Source of the DNA: Bin103 sp002238925
GTDB taxonomy: Bacteria > Spirochaetota > Spirochaetia > SZUA-6 > Bin103
NCBI GenBank assembly: GCA_965208065.1
Contig: OZ242313.1
Location: 310,001-374,000, forward strand
DNA length: 64,000 bases
Direction: 5' to 3'
Part shown: positions 49,848 to 59,027 of the stretch, one piece after another
Position numbering within the stretch: the stretch's first letter is position 1
Layout: each line of letters opens with the position of its first letter
Program-made: the position numbers and the translations under genes
Notes under the pieces: generated by a model
What the model was told of the DNA's origin: nothing
What the model saw: only the letters and a program-made list of their open reading frames with translations
Database searches by the model: none

Positions 49848-50614
49848 TCCACGAAGTTCAATCTCTCTTGGCGAGTTACTGGCATTGGTTGCGAGACGAG
49901 ACGACCCTTCGCCAGGTCGGCGACTGGGTGGAGATCACGACACCATATCTGGATCGCCACAACGACTGCCTGCAAATCTATGCCGAGCACCGCGACGGAG
50001 GATTCGTTCTGACGGACGACGGATACACGGTCGACGACTTGGAGCAGTCCGGATGCGCGTTGAATACTCCGCGACGGCAGGATCTGCTCAAAACCACCCT
50101 AAGTGGGTTCGGCGTGCAGATTAGCAAAACAACGAAAGCGCTCGAGGTGCGAGCGTCTGTCGAAAACTTCGCGTTGCGTAAGCATAACCTCGTGCAGGCG
50201 ATGCTCGCCGTCAACGATCTATTTTACTTGGGATCAGCTACCGTTGCGAGTCTATTTTACGAAGACGTCGTCACTTGGCTTGAGGCTTGCGAGATTCGGT
50301 TTACGCCGAATGTGAGGTTCGCCGGCAAGAGTGGCTATGACCATCAATTCGACTTCGTCATACCGAAATCGAGGCTTCGTCCAGAACGCGTACTGCGGGC
50401 TATTACCCGCCCTAGCCGGAACACCGCGCAGATGATGACGTTCGCGTGGGTGGACACCCGGGAGGTGAGGTCACCGGATGCACAGGCGTACGCCATCTTG
50501 AACGACTCAGATCGGGCAGTCCCACAGAGCGTGGTGGACGCTATGCGAAATTACGACGTACGACCAGTCGCGTGGTCGGAACGGGAGAGAGCGCGTGAGG
50601 AGCTCGCTGCGTGA
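49844..50614 (+). CDS. DUF1828/DUF1829 domain protein
   Basis: 256 aa from ATG at 49844, preceded by AGAGG. The DUF1828 domain spans about 20-110 (VGDWVEITTPYLDRHNDCLQ, DGGFVLTDDGYTVDDLEQSG) and DUF1829 about 150-245 (GKSGYDHQFDFVIPKSRLRP, then MMTFAWVDTREVRSPDAQAY). No catalytic motif was recognised. It is translationally coupled to the DUF6978 gene. Such pairs are found scattered in accessory regions, which fits a toxin-antitoxin or defence role, but this is inference. Confidence 0.82.
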   Translation: MIHEVQSLLASYWHWLRDETTLRQVGDWVEITTPYLDRHNDCLQIYAEHRDGGFVLTDDGYTVDDLEQSGCALNTPRRQDLLKTTLSGFGVQISKTTKALEVRASVENFALRKHNLVQAMLAVNDLFYLGSATVASLFYEDVVTWLEACEIRFTPNVRFAGKSGYDHQFDFVIPKSRLRPERVLRAITRPSRNTAQMMTFAWVDTREVRSPDAQAYAILNDSDRAVPQSVVDAMRNYDVRPVAWSERERAREELAA

Positions 50615-51006
50615 CACGAGCATCGTTGCACCCGCCCACCGTCGCTGTCGGGTCGCACGCGCCGACGGCGAGAGTCTTCAGACTTTCGAGGCGGTTTCCT
50701 GAATTCGCCTGACCTGGCGCGCCGAAATCGGGAAAAGGACGGCCCCTACTACAGATAGATAGCAATAGCAGGTCCTGGCTCGAAGTGCCGTTTGGATCGG
50801 GGCCCCCTCGCCGGCACGGCCGCGCGTGGCAATACGCTGTCGCGCGCCGGTCAATGCAAACCGAATCCCTGATGCGACGAAGCCGCGTACCACGGCGCCG
50901 ACTGTCTGTCGGCTGGACGCCGACGTCCGGGGTGACGCCGGCGCGCCGGGCCGGCTACCATCGGACCCGTGAAAACCGCACCGCCCTGCCGCACCGGAAT
51001 AGTGCC
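50615..51006. other. 392-bp stretch without a recognisable gene
   Basis: It lies between the DUF1828 gene and the aldolase. The frame of the aldolase is open upstream but gives Arg-rich, non-protein-like sequence. A small AT-richer patch (about 50740-50770) could hold a promoter but no clear -35/-10 pair was found. No RNA structure was recognised. Confidence 0.4.
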
Positions 51007-52152
51007 ATGCCGCTGATTCTCGATTACGAGCCCACCGCCGCACTGTACGGACGGTGCGCCGGCGCCGGGCTGACCATGGCGCGCATCGGCTACAGCGACC
51101 AGCACCATCTGCTCGGCATCGTGGACGGGGCCGCCCGCTTTGCGCGCGACCACGGCATCGACGAGTTGCCGCTCGGCGTGTTCAGCACGGTTGGCCATTA
51201 CATCTTCCAGATGCTGCCGCGCTACCTGCACGCCGGCCACCGGCTGCCCTCCGACGGCGGCGACCCGGCGGTCTACCGGCAGCGGCTGCTGCGCAACGCG
51301 CGCCTGGCCACCGGCTTCCTGGCCACCCTGACCGACGCCGCCGACCCGGACTACGGCGCCGTGCACGTAACCCACCACTACGACCACGGCCACCACACCC
51401 TGCCCGGCGGCGTGCGCTCGCGAAACGAGCTGCTGCGCGACCTGGAGTTTATCGACCTGTTTTCGAGCGTGATGTTCGACGACACCCACTCGCCGTTCGC
51501 GGACAACGTGGCCAGTTCCATCGCCTACCGCCGCTTCGTGGTGGACGCGGGACGCAGGAAGGTAATGGAGGGCTGCCTGGAGGAGGTGGCCGCCGGCGGC
51601 GTGGGGCTGGAGGAGAGCGCCAGCTCCAGCCCCGACCAGATCGAGGCGTACCTGGCCCGCACCGGTTTCGAGCTGGTGGTGCCCAACATCGGCACCGAGT
51701 CGGTGACCGCGCGCCAGGTGGGCGTGCAGTGGCAGGTGCTGGAGGAACTGGCGGCTCGCGGCGCCGGCCACCGGCTGGTCGTGCACGGCTTCAGCTCGGT
51801 GCGCCGGCTGGCGGTTGCCGACCAGCGGCGCCTCGGCGAACTCGGCGTGGTGGCGATGAACGCCTTCAGCTATATCCCGCAGGAAATCGGCCGCCGGCTC
51901 CTCGAGCAGGCGGCGGCCATCCACGGCGCACACGACCCCGAGCAAGGCTACCCCACCGGCTTCGCCGCCGACGGAGCGCCGCAATTCCCGGATCCCGCCG
52001 GCCGCGGCGACGCCAACGTGTTCTTCGGCCCGTTGCTCGACCAGCTTCGCGACCGCCAGGTGGCCCTGATCGCAGACAGCGTGTACGAAATACTGGCCAA
52101 TCTCGGCTACGCCCGGCTCGCCCTTCCGCCGGTCAAATCACCCGGCTTATAG
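51007..52152 (+). CDS. class II (metal-dependent) aldolase-like protein
   Basis: 381 aa from ATG at 51007. It resembles class II fructose-bisphosphate/ketose aldolases: GLTMARIGYSDQHHLLGIVD at the N-terminus, the zinc-ligand region VHVTHHYDHGHHTL, then SSVMFDDTHSPFADNVASSI, and Glu-rich GVGLEESASSSPDQIEAYLA. ELVVPNIGTESV and RRLVVHGFSSVR-like strands fill the remaining barrel. The typical GxHG phosphate motif is not obvious, so the substrate may be unphosphorylated or different. It stands 38 bp before the lectin-like/TIR-like gene. Confidence 0.72.
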   Translation: MPLILDYEPTAALYGRCAGAGLTMARIGYSDQHHLLGIVDGAARFARDHGIDELPLGVFSTVGHYIFQMLPRYLHAGHRLPSDGGDPAVYRQRLLRNARLATGFLATLTDAADPDYGAVHVTHHYDHGHHTLPGGVRSRNELLRDLEFIDLFSSVMFDDTHSPFADNVASSIAYRRFVVDAGRRKVMEGCLEEVAAGGVGLEESASSSPDQIEAYLARTGFELVVPNIGTESVTARQVGVQWQVLEELAARGAGHRLVVHGFSSVRRLAVADQRRLGELGVVAMNAFSYIPQEIGRRLLEQAAAIHGAHDPEQGYPTGFAADGAPQFPDPAGRGDANVFFGPLLDQLRDRQVALIADSVYEILANLGYARLALPPVKSPGL

Positions 52153-52190
52153 TCCCGGAACAACCAATGCGTAGCGGAGGAAGAAACCGA

Positions 52191-53084
52191 GTGTCGTGGG
52201 CGGCCATGGACGGCAACTGGTTGTTCAAAGGCCGGTCGGCGACCTGCACCGGGTCCCAACACGGAGCGGTCGGCATAGCACTGTCGCCGGACACTTTGCG
52301 CAGTGGACGCATCTCGGCGAGAGTGCTCCTCGGCGACACGAATACTGACGTTGGGCGTATCCTGTTTGGCTACGACGCAGAGTCCGGGCGCCACTTTTCG
52401 GTCGGCCTTGGCGGCGGTGGGTCCGCCTATACCGTCGACGCGTTCGATCCCACCCAAGGGCGGCGCGAGTTAGTCACCGGCAAGGGCAGCGCTTCGCAGC
52501 TCGAAAGTAACACATGGTACGATATAGAGGTACAGTTGCGAGGAGGGAACGTATCCTTGAGCGTGGACGGGATCCTCGTCATCAATCAGGCGCTCCCCGA
52601 TCCTCTGAGCGGTGCTCAGACCGGCTTGTTCGCATCGGGACATGGCGAAGTCCGGTTCGACGATTTCCAGGTCGACGGCAGCCCTCCCAAGGCATTCGTG
52701 GTAATGAAATTCGAGGAGACATACGACGATCTGTATCGCGAAGTTATCCGGCCGGTATGCGAAAAGAGTGGCTTCCAGGTGCAACGGGCCGATGACGTAT
52801 TCCGTCCCGGTATCATCTTGCAGGACATCATCAACAGCCTGCTTGATGCCGACCTCGTGATCGCCGAAGTAACGCCACCGAATCCCAATGTGTTTTATGA
52901 ACTTGGATACGCTCACGCGCTCGCCAAACCGACCGTCCTGCTGGCCCGCCGGGGCGGCGAACTGCCGTTCGACATCAGCGGCTACCGGGTGATTTTCTAC
53001 GACGATTCGATAGGCGGCAAACCGCAGGTCGAAACGACGCTCGACATGCACCTGGCGAATATCATGCGCGGACAGGCGGCCTGA
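52191..53084 (+). CDS. concanavalin-like domain fused to TIR-like/nucleoside-deoxyribosyltransferase-like domain
   Basis: 297 aa from GTG at 52191, preceded by GGAGGAAG eight bases away; ATG at 52167 is an alternative. The N-terminal half (about 5-160) is a jellyroll resembling the LamG/DUF1080 type: GRISARVLLGDTNTDVGRIL, NTWYDIEVQLRGGNVSLSVD and VRFDDFQVDG. The C-terminal half (about 164-297) begins KAFVVMKFEETYDDLYREVI, then FQVQRADDVFRPGIILQDII, LLDADLVIAEVTPPNPNVFY and ELGYAHALAKPTVLLARR. This matches the TIR-like/2-deoxyribosyltransferase-like fold found in bacterial immune effectors, with the conserved Glu in NVFYELG. A nucleotide-cleaving or -binding effector with a sensing jellyroll is an inference. 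VOC follows 2 bp later. Confidence 0.75.
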   Translation: MSWAAMDGNWLFKGRSATCTGSQHGAVGIALSPDTLRSGRISARVLLGDTNTDVGRILFGYDAESGRHFSVGLGGGGSAYTVDAFDPTQGRRELVTGKGSASQLESNTWYDIEVQLRGGNVSLSVDGILVINQALPDPLSGAQTGLFASGHGEVRFDDFQVDGSPPKAFVVMKFEETYDDLYREVIRPVCEKSGFQVQRADDVFRPGIILQDIINSLLDADLVIAEVTPPNPNVFYELGYAHALAKPTVLLARRGGELPFDISGYRVIFYDDSIGGKPQVETTLDMHLANIMRGQAA

Positions 53085-53086
53085 AC

Positions 53087-53473
53087 ATGCCGCGGGTGGT
53101 GCATTTCGAGATTCACGCGCAGGATCCGGCGCGCGCGGTACGGTTCTACGAGCAGGTGTTCGGGTGGAGCGCGCAGCGCTGGGGCAGCGAGGAGTACTGG
53201 CTGCTCACCACCGGACCCGACGAGGAGCGCGGCATCAACGGCGCCATCCTGCGGCGCCGCGGCGACCCGCCGGCGGCCGGCGCACCGGTGAGCGGCTGCG
53301 TGTGCACGGTGCAGGTGGACGACCTCGACCGCTACCTGGCGGGCGCAACCGACGCCGGCGGCACCATCGCCGTGCCCAAGCTGGCGGTACCCGGCGTCGG
53401 CTGGCTGGCCTACTGCCACGACCCCGAGGGCAACATCTTCGGCGTCATGCAGCCGGACAGCGCGGCCACCTGA
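53087..53473 (+). CDS. VOC (glyoxalase/bleomycin resistance) family protein
   Basis: 128 aa from ATG at 53087. Two beta-alpha-beta-beta-beta repeats are visible: VVHFEIHAQDPARAVRFYEQ with VFGWSAQRW, then CTVQVDDLDRYLAGATDAGG with GVGWLAYCHDPEGNIFGVMQ. His in HFEIH and Glu-region residues could bind a metal. It starts 2 bp after the TIR-like gene, so co-transcription is likely, though functional linkage is unproven. The substrate is unknown. Confidence 0.9.
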   Translation: MPRVVHFEIHAQDPARAVRFYEQVFGWSAQRWGSEEYWLLTTGPDEERGINGAILRRRGDPPAAGAPVSGCVCTVQVDDLDRYLAGATDAGGTIAVPKLAVPGVGWLAYCHDPEGNIFGVMQPDSAAT

Positions 53474-53596
53474 CGCCTCCGGGCGCGCCCCGTCGCGGCT
53501 CCGTGCACAGCAGGCGGGTCTTGAGATCCAACCCGTCCCGCCCGTACAGGTCGCCGTCGAGTGTTAACCGGCGGTTGTCTATTTTTAACGTGGTGT

Positions 53597-53627
53597 TTGA
53601 TTACGGAGCCCCGACCTGCGGTACAAT
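53597..53627 (+). promoter_or_regulatory. possible promoter of the peptide-type ABC importer operon
   Basis: TTGATT (53597-53602) and TACAAT (53622-53627) are 19 bp apart, a bit long for a sigma-70 promoter. The -10 box is only 7 bp before the ATG at 53635, so the message would be nearly leaderless. Local AT-richness supports a regulatory region. Confidence 0.3.
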
Positions 53628-53634
53628 TGTGGGC

Positions 53635-55515
53635 ATGTACAGAGTACTAGCGTTTCCCCGCCGCGGCCGGCGCGCCGCGCGCCCCAACTGGCTGTCCGCC
53701 ATTGCCATCGTGGCGATAACCCTGCTGCCCCTGAACGCCCTGTGGGCAACCGGCACCGCGGACGAGGAGATGTCGGAGGGCGAGGCGATGAGCGAGCGCG
53801 AAAAGGCGCGTGCCGAGATCCTCGCCAAGATGACCGAACGCCCCGGCTGCCAGGAGTACGCACTCGGCAGCGTCGGCGGCACCTGGTTCGGCTCGATCAA
53901 CAACGACCCCAAGACCTTCAACACCATGTCGGCGCGCGACGGCGACACCGCGGCCGTGGTCGGCGTGCTGTTCGACTACCTGGCCGACTACGACCCCTGT
54001 ACGCGCGAATTCCTGCCCAACCTGGCCAGCTTCGAGGTGCAGGTGGACGAGGCGGCCGATTCGCTCACCGTGATCTACACCCTGCGCGACGACATCTACT
54101 GGACCACCCTCGCCGACCCCGACACCCGCGTGCAGGTGACCGCCGACGACATCGTGTTCTGGTACGACGAGATCGAGGGCGACCAGGAACTGCAGCAGCC
54201 CGGCTACGCCGGCCAGTTCATCGAAATGGCGGACGGCTCGGAGGCGCGCATCGAGGTGACCAGGATCGACGACCGCACGGTGGCGTTCCACTACCCGCGC
54301 ATCGTCGCCAACCCGATCCTGTCCACCAACATGGAATTCGGCCCGCGCTACCTGTACGAGCCCGCCAAGCAGGAGGGCGGCGCCGAGGGCGTGCTCAACC
54401 TGTTCAGCATCGACACCGACCCGGCAACCATCCCTTCCATCGGTCCCTACTACATCGCCGAATACGAGCCCGGCGTGCGGGTGGTGGTGGTGCGCAACCC
54501 CCACTACTGGAAGAAGGACGAGGCCGGAGTCTCGCTGCCCTATATCGAGCGCGTCATCTACCAGATCGTGCCCGACCGCAACACCGAGTTCCTGCTGTTC
54601 AAGGAGGGCAACAAGGACGCCTACTCGGTGCGCCCCGAGGATCTGGACGAGCTGCTCGACGCCGAGGATCCCGACTACACCGTATACAACGGCGGCGCCA
54701 CGCTCGGATCCGCGTTCGTGGCCTTCAACCAGAACCCCGACACCATGGATCCGCTGGTATACAGCTGGTTCAGCCAGACCGAGTTCCGCCAGGCGATGAG
54801 CTCGGTGCTCAACCGCGACCGCATCGCCAGCCAGGTGTACCGCGGGCTCGCCGAGCCGGCGCTGCACTTCTTCGCACGCGCCAACCCCTACTACGACGAG
54901 TCGATCCGGCAGCGCTTCGACCACGACCCCGAGCGGGCGCGCGCGCTGCTCGCGGAGATCGGCATCCGTCCCAACGCGGAGGGGCTGATGGAGGATGCCG
55001 ACGGCAACCACATCGAGTTCAACATCCACGTCGGCGCCGAGAACAACGTCGGGGTGGACATCATGAATATCTTTTCCGACGAGTTGAAGCAGATCGGCAT
55101 TACCGGCAACGTGCGTCCGATCGACTTCCAGAAGCTGGTGCAGATGCTGACCAGCACCTACGACTGGCACGTGTCCACCGCTTCGCTGGGCTCCAACTAC
55201 TGGCCGGAGGGGGGCAGCAACGTGTGGCAGTCGAAGGGCAACTTCCACCTCTGGCATCCGCTGCAGGAGGAGCCGTACACCGAGTGGGAGGCGCGCGTCG
55301 ACCAGCTCTACAACGACGGCCGGTTCACCATAGACAAGGAGAAGGCCAAGGCGATCTACGACGAGTACCAGCAACTGCTGCTCGACCAGGCGCCGATGAT
55401 CTACATCGTCTACCCGCTGTCGTTCCTGGCGGTGCGCGACAAGTGGGACAACGTGTTCTACGACACCCTCAACGGACTCGACTCCAACTACCTCTTCCTG
55501 CCCGGCGGCGAGTAG
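53635..55515 (+). CDS. ABC transporter substrate-binding protein, family 5 (peptide/oligosaccharide type)
   Basis: 626 aa from ATG at 53635. A basic and hydrophobic N-terminus (RPNWLSAIAIVAITLLPLNA) with signal cleavage near WATGTADEE precedes an SBP_bac_5 domain. Recognisable segments are FGSINNDPKTFNTMSARDGD, VTADDIVFWYDEIEGDQELQ, SIGPYYIAEYEPGVRVVVVR and PHYWKKDEAGVSLPYIERVI. The signature is that of dipeptide, oligopeptide or oligosaccharide binders of the Dpp/Opp type. The operon continues with two permeases and two ATPases. Confidence 0.93.
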   Translation: MYRVLAFPRRGRRAARPNWLSAIAIVAITLLPLNALWATGTADEEMSEGEAMSEREKARAEILAKMTERPGCQEYALGSVGGTWFGSINNDPKTFNTMSARDGDTAAVVGVLFDYLADYDPCTREFLPNLASFEVQVDEAADSLTVIYTLRDDIYWTTLADPDTRVQVTADDIVFWYDEIEGDQELQQPGYAGQFIEMADGSEARIEVTRIDDRTVAFHYPRIVANPILSTNMEFGPRYLYEPAKQEGGAEGVLNLFSIDTDPATIPSIGPYYIAEYEPGVRVVVVRNPHYWKKDEAGVSLPYIERVIYQIVPDRNTEFLLFKEGNKDAYSVRPEDLDELLDAEDPDYTVYNGGATLGSAFVAFNQNPDTMDPLVYSWFSQTEFRQAMSSVLNRDRIASQVYRGLAEPALHFFARANPYYDESIRQRFDHDPERARALLAEIGIRPNAEGLMEDADGNHIEFNIHVGAENNVGVDIMNIFSDELKQIGITGNVRPIDFQKLVQMLTSTYDWHVSTASLGSNYWPEGGSNVWQSKGNFHLWHPLQEEPYTEWEARVDQLYNDGRFTIDKEKAKAIYDEYQQLLLDQAPMIYIVYPLSFLAVRDKWDNVFYDTLNGLDSNYLFLPGGE

Positions 55516-55620
55516 GCAGCGAGCAGGCGGCGCGGGAGCGGACGGCGAGCCGGCGGCGGGCACCGATGCGGCGGTCAGTGGCAGCGCAAACCGGTGCCGG
55601 GCGAGCCACCCGGTTGGCCG

Positions 55621-56679
55621 ATGGCTGACCGGTCGCCGCTGGCGGCCGCCGCGCGCCGCTTTCCGCTGCTGTACTTCCTGGCCACCCGGCTGGTGTCGAT
55701 GGTGGCGATCCTGCTGGTCCTGGGCCTGGCGGTGTTCGGACTCATGAAGCTGGCGCCCAGCGACATGGTGGAGAACTACGTCCGGGCGCAGATGCTGGTG
55801 TCCGCCGACCGGCAGGCGGACAACGTCTACACCGAACAGCAGATCGCCGCCGCCCGCGCACGCCTGGGACTGGACCTTCCGTTCTACGCCCAGTACGCGC
55901 GCTGGCTGTACCAGGTGGTGGTGGAACGCGACCTGGGCCGGTCGCTGATCTCGCGCGCGCCGATCCTGTTCCTGATCCAGTCGCGCATGATCAATTCCCT
56001 GGTCCTGAACCTGATATCGCTGTTGTTCCTGACCGTGCTGTCGTTCGGCACCGGCCTGTATTTCTCATCGAAGGTGGGCACCAGGGTAGATCTGGCGGCG
56101 ACGTTCACGGCCCTGCTGCTGCACGCCTTCCCCGGCATCCTGCTGCTGATCCTGCTGCAACTGTTCGCCGCGGTAAGCGGCTGGTTCCCGATCACCGCCT
56201 ATCCCGACTTCCCGTTCAGAGAGGCGCCGCTGCGCTTCTCGTTCAGCTACCTGCACCACATCGCACTGCCGCTATTCGCCGCCTTCCTCGGCGGCGTGGG
56301 CGGCACCATGCGCTACATCCGCGCCACCATGCTCGACCAGCTCGGCCAGCCGTGGGTAACCGCGCTGCGCTCACGCGGCATCAGCGAGCGGCGCATCTTC
56401 GTCGTGCACGCGTTCCGCAACACGCTCAACCCCTATATCACCAGCAGCGCCGACCTGTTCGCGGGGTTGTTCTCCGGGTCGCTGATCCTGGAGATCATCT
56501 TCTCCTATCCCGGCATCGGGCGGTTGATGTACGAGGCGGTGCGCCAGGAAGACATCAACCTGGTGCTGGCCAACATCATGTTCATCAGCTTCCTCATCCT
56601 GCTCGGCATGATTGCCGCCGACGTGCTGCTGGCGCTGGTCGATCCGCGCATCCGATTTACCGGGAGCAGCGATGGCTGA
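55621..56679 (+). CDS. ABC transporter permease, DppB/OppB type
   Basis: 352 aa from ATG at 55621. N-terminal segment FLATRLVSMVAILLVLGLAV is followed by an extended periplasmic region and five further membrane segments. The EAA loop carries VTALRSRGISERRIFVVHAF. The C-terminal SGSLILEIIFSYPGIGRLMY is typical of DppB/OppB. The stop overlaps the start of the DppC-type gene by 8 bp. The long insertion around residues 55-100 (DNVYTEQQIAAARARLGLDL) is common in the family. Confidence 0.94.
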   Translation: MADRSPLAAAARRFPLLYFLATRLVSMVAILLVLGLAVFGLMKLAPSDMVENYVRAQMLVSADRQADNVYTEQQIAAARARLGLDLPFYAQYARWLYQVVVERDLGRSLISRAPILFLIQSRMINSLVLNLISLLFLTVLSFGTGLYFSSKVGTRVDLAATFTALLLHAFPGILLLILLQLFAAVSGWFPITAYPDFPFREAPLRFSFSYLHHIALPLFAAFLGGVGGTMRYIRATMLDQLGQPWVTALRSRGISERRIFVVHAFRNTLNPYITSSADLFAGLFSGSLILEIIFSYPGIGRLMYEAVRQEDINLVLANIMFISFLILLGMIAADVLLALVDPRIRFTGSSDG

Positions 56680-57835
56680 GGCGGCGGGGCGCGTTGGCCG
56701 GAGTGCGGCGCTGTGGCAGCGGCTGCGCGCGCGGCCGGTGGCGGCGGCATCGCTGTTGGTGCTGGTGCTGCTGTACGGGGCCATGCTGTTCGCCGAGTTC
56801 CTGGCGCCGTACGCGCCCACCACCACGTTCCGCCACCATACCCACCAGCCGCCGACGCTCGGTTTCCACTCGCGCGAACTCGGGTTCGGGCCGCAGGTGC
56901 AGCATCGCGTGCTGGTGGACGAGGTGACCCGCCGCTACGCCCGCATCCGCGGCCAGCACTACCGTGTGCGGCTGTTCGCACGCGGCGAACCGTACCGGCT
57001 GTGGGGGCTGGTGCCGCTGCGCGTGCACCTGTTCGGCACCACGGCGCCCTACGTGGACGAGGAGGGTGCGACCGTGCAAGCTGTGTCCGGCGCCGATCCG
57101 TGGCTCGGCACTGGGCAGGCGTATCCGGTGTTTCTGCTGGGATCGGATCACCTCGGCCGCGACATCTTCTCGCGCATCCTGTACGGCTCGCGCATCTCGC
57201 TGACCATCGGCTTCATCGGCATCTCCATCTCGCTGAGCCTGGCGATCATTCTCGGCGGCCTGGCCGGCTACTACGGCGGCGCGGTGGACTGGACCATCAT
57301 GCGCTTCGCCGAGTTCTTCATTCTCATCCCCGGCCTCTACCTGATCCTGTTCCTGCGCTCCATCCTGTCCTACGACTGGGACTCCGGGCAGTCGTTCGTG
57401 GTGATTACCGCCATCCTGTCGTTCGTGAGCTGGCCCGGTACCGCGCGCCTGATCCGCGGCATGGTGCACAGCATCAAGAGAGAGGACTTCATCGCCGCCG
57501 CGCAGTTGCAGGGCATTCCCGCGCTGGCGATCATCGTCACCCAGATCGTGCCGCAGATGGCATCGATCCTGATCGTGAGCGTGGCGCTGGGCATTCCCGG
57601 CTTCATCCTCGGCGAGACGGTGCTCTCCTACCTGGGGTTGGGAATAACCGATCCGGCGGTGAGCTGGGGCTCGATGCTGAACCGCAACGTTACCTCGCTG
57701 AGCAACCTGCGCGCCTTCCCCTGGTTCCTGTACCCGGGCGTGGCGCTGGTCCTGGTAACGCTGGCGTTCAACTTCCTCGGCGACCTGCTGCGCGACATTT
57801 TCGACCCCTACCACCAGGAGCGCGCGCGTGGCTGA
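56672..57835 (+). CDS. ABC transporter permease, DppC/OppC type
   Basis: 387 aa from ATG at 56672. After the first membrane segment (AAASLLVLVLLYGAMLFAEF), a long periplasmic part of about 100 residues (to HLFGTTAPYVDEEG) is larger than in DppC. LLGSDHLGRDIFSRILYGSR marks the start of the conserved permease core. The EAA loop is DFIAAAQLQGIPALAIIVTQ. The C-terminal AFNFLGDLLRDIFDPYHQER ends as in OppC. It is coupled to both neighbours by overlapping codons. Confidence 0.94.
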   Translation: MAEAAGRVGRSAALWQRLRARPVAAASLLVLVLLYGAMLFAEFLAPYAPTTTFRHHTHQPPTLGFHSRELGFGPQVQHRVLVDEVTRRYARIRGQHYRVRLFARGEPYRLWGLVPLRVHLFGTTAPYVDEEGATVQAVSGADPWLGTGQAYPVFLLGSDHLGRDIFSRILYGSRISLTIGFIGISISLSLAIILGGLAGYYGGAVDWTIMRFAEFFILIPGLYLILFLRSILSYDWDSGQSFVVITAILSFVSWPGTARLIRGMVHSIKREDFIAAAQLQGIPALAIIVTQIVPQMASILIVSVALGIPGFILGETVLSYLGLGITDPAVSWGSMLNRNVTSLSNLRAFPWFLYPGVALVLVTLAFNFLGDLLRDIFDPYHQERARG

Positions 57836-59027
57836 CCGGGAGTTGGGGGCTCGGCGCGCTGCGGCGGCGCCGTTCGGTGCAGCGCCCGCGGCTGCGGCCA
57901 GTGGAGGCCGCGGCCTGCGTGATGCGGACGCCGGACCGCTGTACGACGTGACCGGGCTCACCGTGACGTTCAGCACCGAGCGCGGGCCGCTGTACGCGGT
58001 GCGCGGCGTGGACCTGGAAATCGATGCCGGCACCGTGGTCGGCCTGGTGGGCGAGAGCGGATCGGGCAAGAGCGTGACCGCGCAGGCGCTGTTGCGGCTG
58101 CTGCCGCCGCACGCCCACGTCACGGCGCCGCGGCTGAGCTTCCGCGGCGAGGATATCGTGACCATGCGGGCGGGCGCGCTGCAGCGGCTGCGCGGCGGCC
58201 GGGTGGGAATGATCTTCCAGGAACCGGCACGCTCCTTCGACCCGATCTACTCGATCGAGCGCTCCCTGGCCGAGACCCTGCACACGCACCGCCCGGAACT
58301 CGACCCGCAGGCGCTGCACGCCCGCTCGGTGGCGCTGCTGGAGGAGGTCGGCATCGCCGAGGCGGAGCGCCGCCTGGCCAGCTTTCCGCACCAGTTCTCC
58401 GGCGGCATGCTGCAGCGGGTGATGATCGCCCACGCGCTGGCCGCCGACCCGGAGGTGCTGATCGCCGACGAGCCCACCACCGCGCTCGACGTTACGGTGC
58501 AGGCACAGGTGGTGGACCTGCTGCTGCGGTTGCGGGCGGCGCGCGGGCTGGCGATCCTGTTCATCAGCCACGATCTGGCCCTGGTCGGGCAGATCGCCGA
58601 CCGCCTGGTGGTGATGTACGGCGGCCTGGTCATGGAACAGGGCCCCGCGGCCGCCGTCCTGCACGCACCGCGCCACCCCTACACGCGCGCCCTGCTCGAC
58701 GCGCACCTGCCGCTCGGCGTGCACTACACCGAGCAGCCGCTGCACGCCATTCCCGGCAACGTGCCGGACCCCCTGCACCCGGAGCCGGGCTGCCCGTTCG
58801 CCCCGCGCTGCGCGGTCGCGGAGGGGCGCTGCACCCGCACCATACCGCCGCTGGTCGCCGAACCGGTGCACGCGCCTGCCGCCCGCGCAACGAGTAGCGT
58901 GGCCGCCGCCGCGCCGCATGGCCCGATGCCGGCAGCGGTGACCGGCATCGTACACCACCGCTGCCTGCTGCCGGGGACCAAGGCAAGCCTGGCGGCCGCC
59001 GCCGCACCCGGGGAGGCGGCATGCTGA
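57828..59027 (+). CDS. ABC transporter ATPase, DppD/OppD type
   Basis: 399 aa, GTG start at 57828 overlapping the permease stop. Walker A GESGSGKSVTAQAL, Q-loop MIFQEPARSFDP, signature FSGGMLQRVMIAHAL, Walker B VLIADEPTTALDVT and switch His ISHDLALVGQ. The C-terminal oligopeptide-permease extension includes HPEPGCPFAPRCAVAEGRC with cysteines of the OppD/F iron-sulfur-like motif, and a final HHRCLLPG cysteine. An Ala-rich N-terminal leader of about 35 residues precedes the ATPase core. It drives import with the partner ATPase. Confidence 0.94.
   Translation: MADRELGARRAAAAPFGAAPAAAASGGRGLRDADAGPLYDVTGLTVTFSTERGPLYAVRGVDLEIDAGTVVGLVGESGSGKSVTAQALLRLLPPHAHVTAPRLSFRGEDIVTMRAGALQRLRGGRVGMIFQEPARSFDPIYSIERSLAETLHTHRPELDPQALHARSVALLEEVGIAEAERRLASFPHQFSGGMLQRVMIAHALAADPEVLIADEPTTALDVTVQAQVVDLLLRLRAARGLAILFISHDLALVGQIADRLVVMYGGLVMEQGPAAAVLHAPRHPYTRALLDAHLPLGVHYTEQPLHAIPGNVPDPLHPEPGCPFAPRCAVAEGRCTRTIPPLVAEPVHAPAARATSSVAAAAPHGPMPAAVTGIVHHRCLLPGTKASLAAAAAPGEAAC

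Noticed and set aside
51054..52190. Upstream extension of the TIR-like gene frame
   Set aside because: It is an out-of-frame shadow of the aldolase-like gene; a ribosome binding site precedes GTG at 52191.
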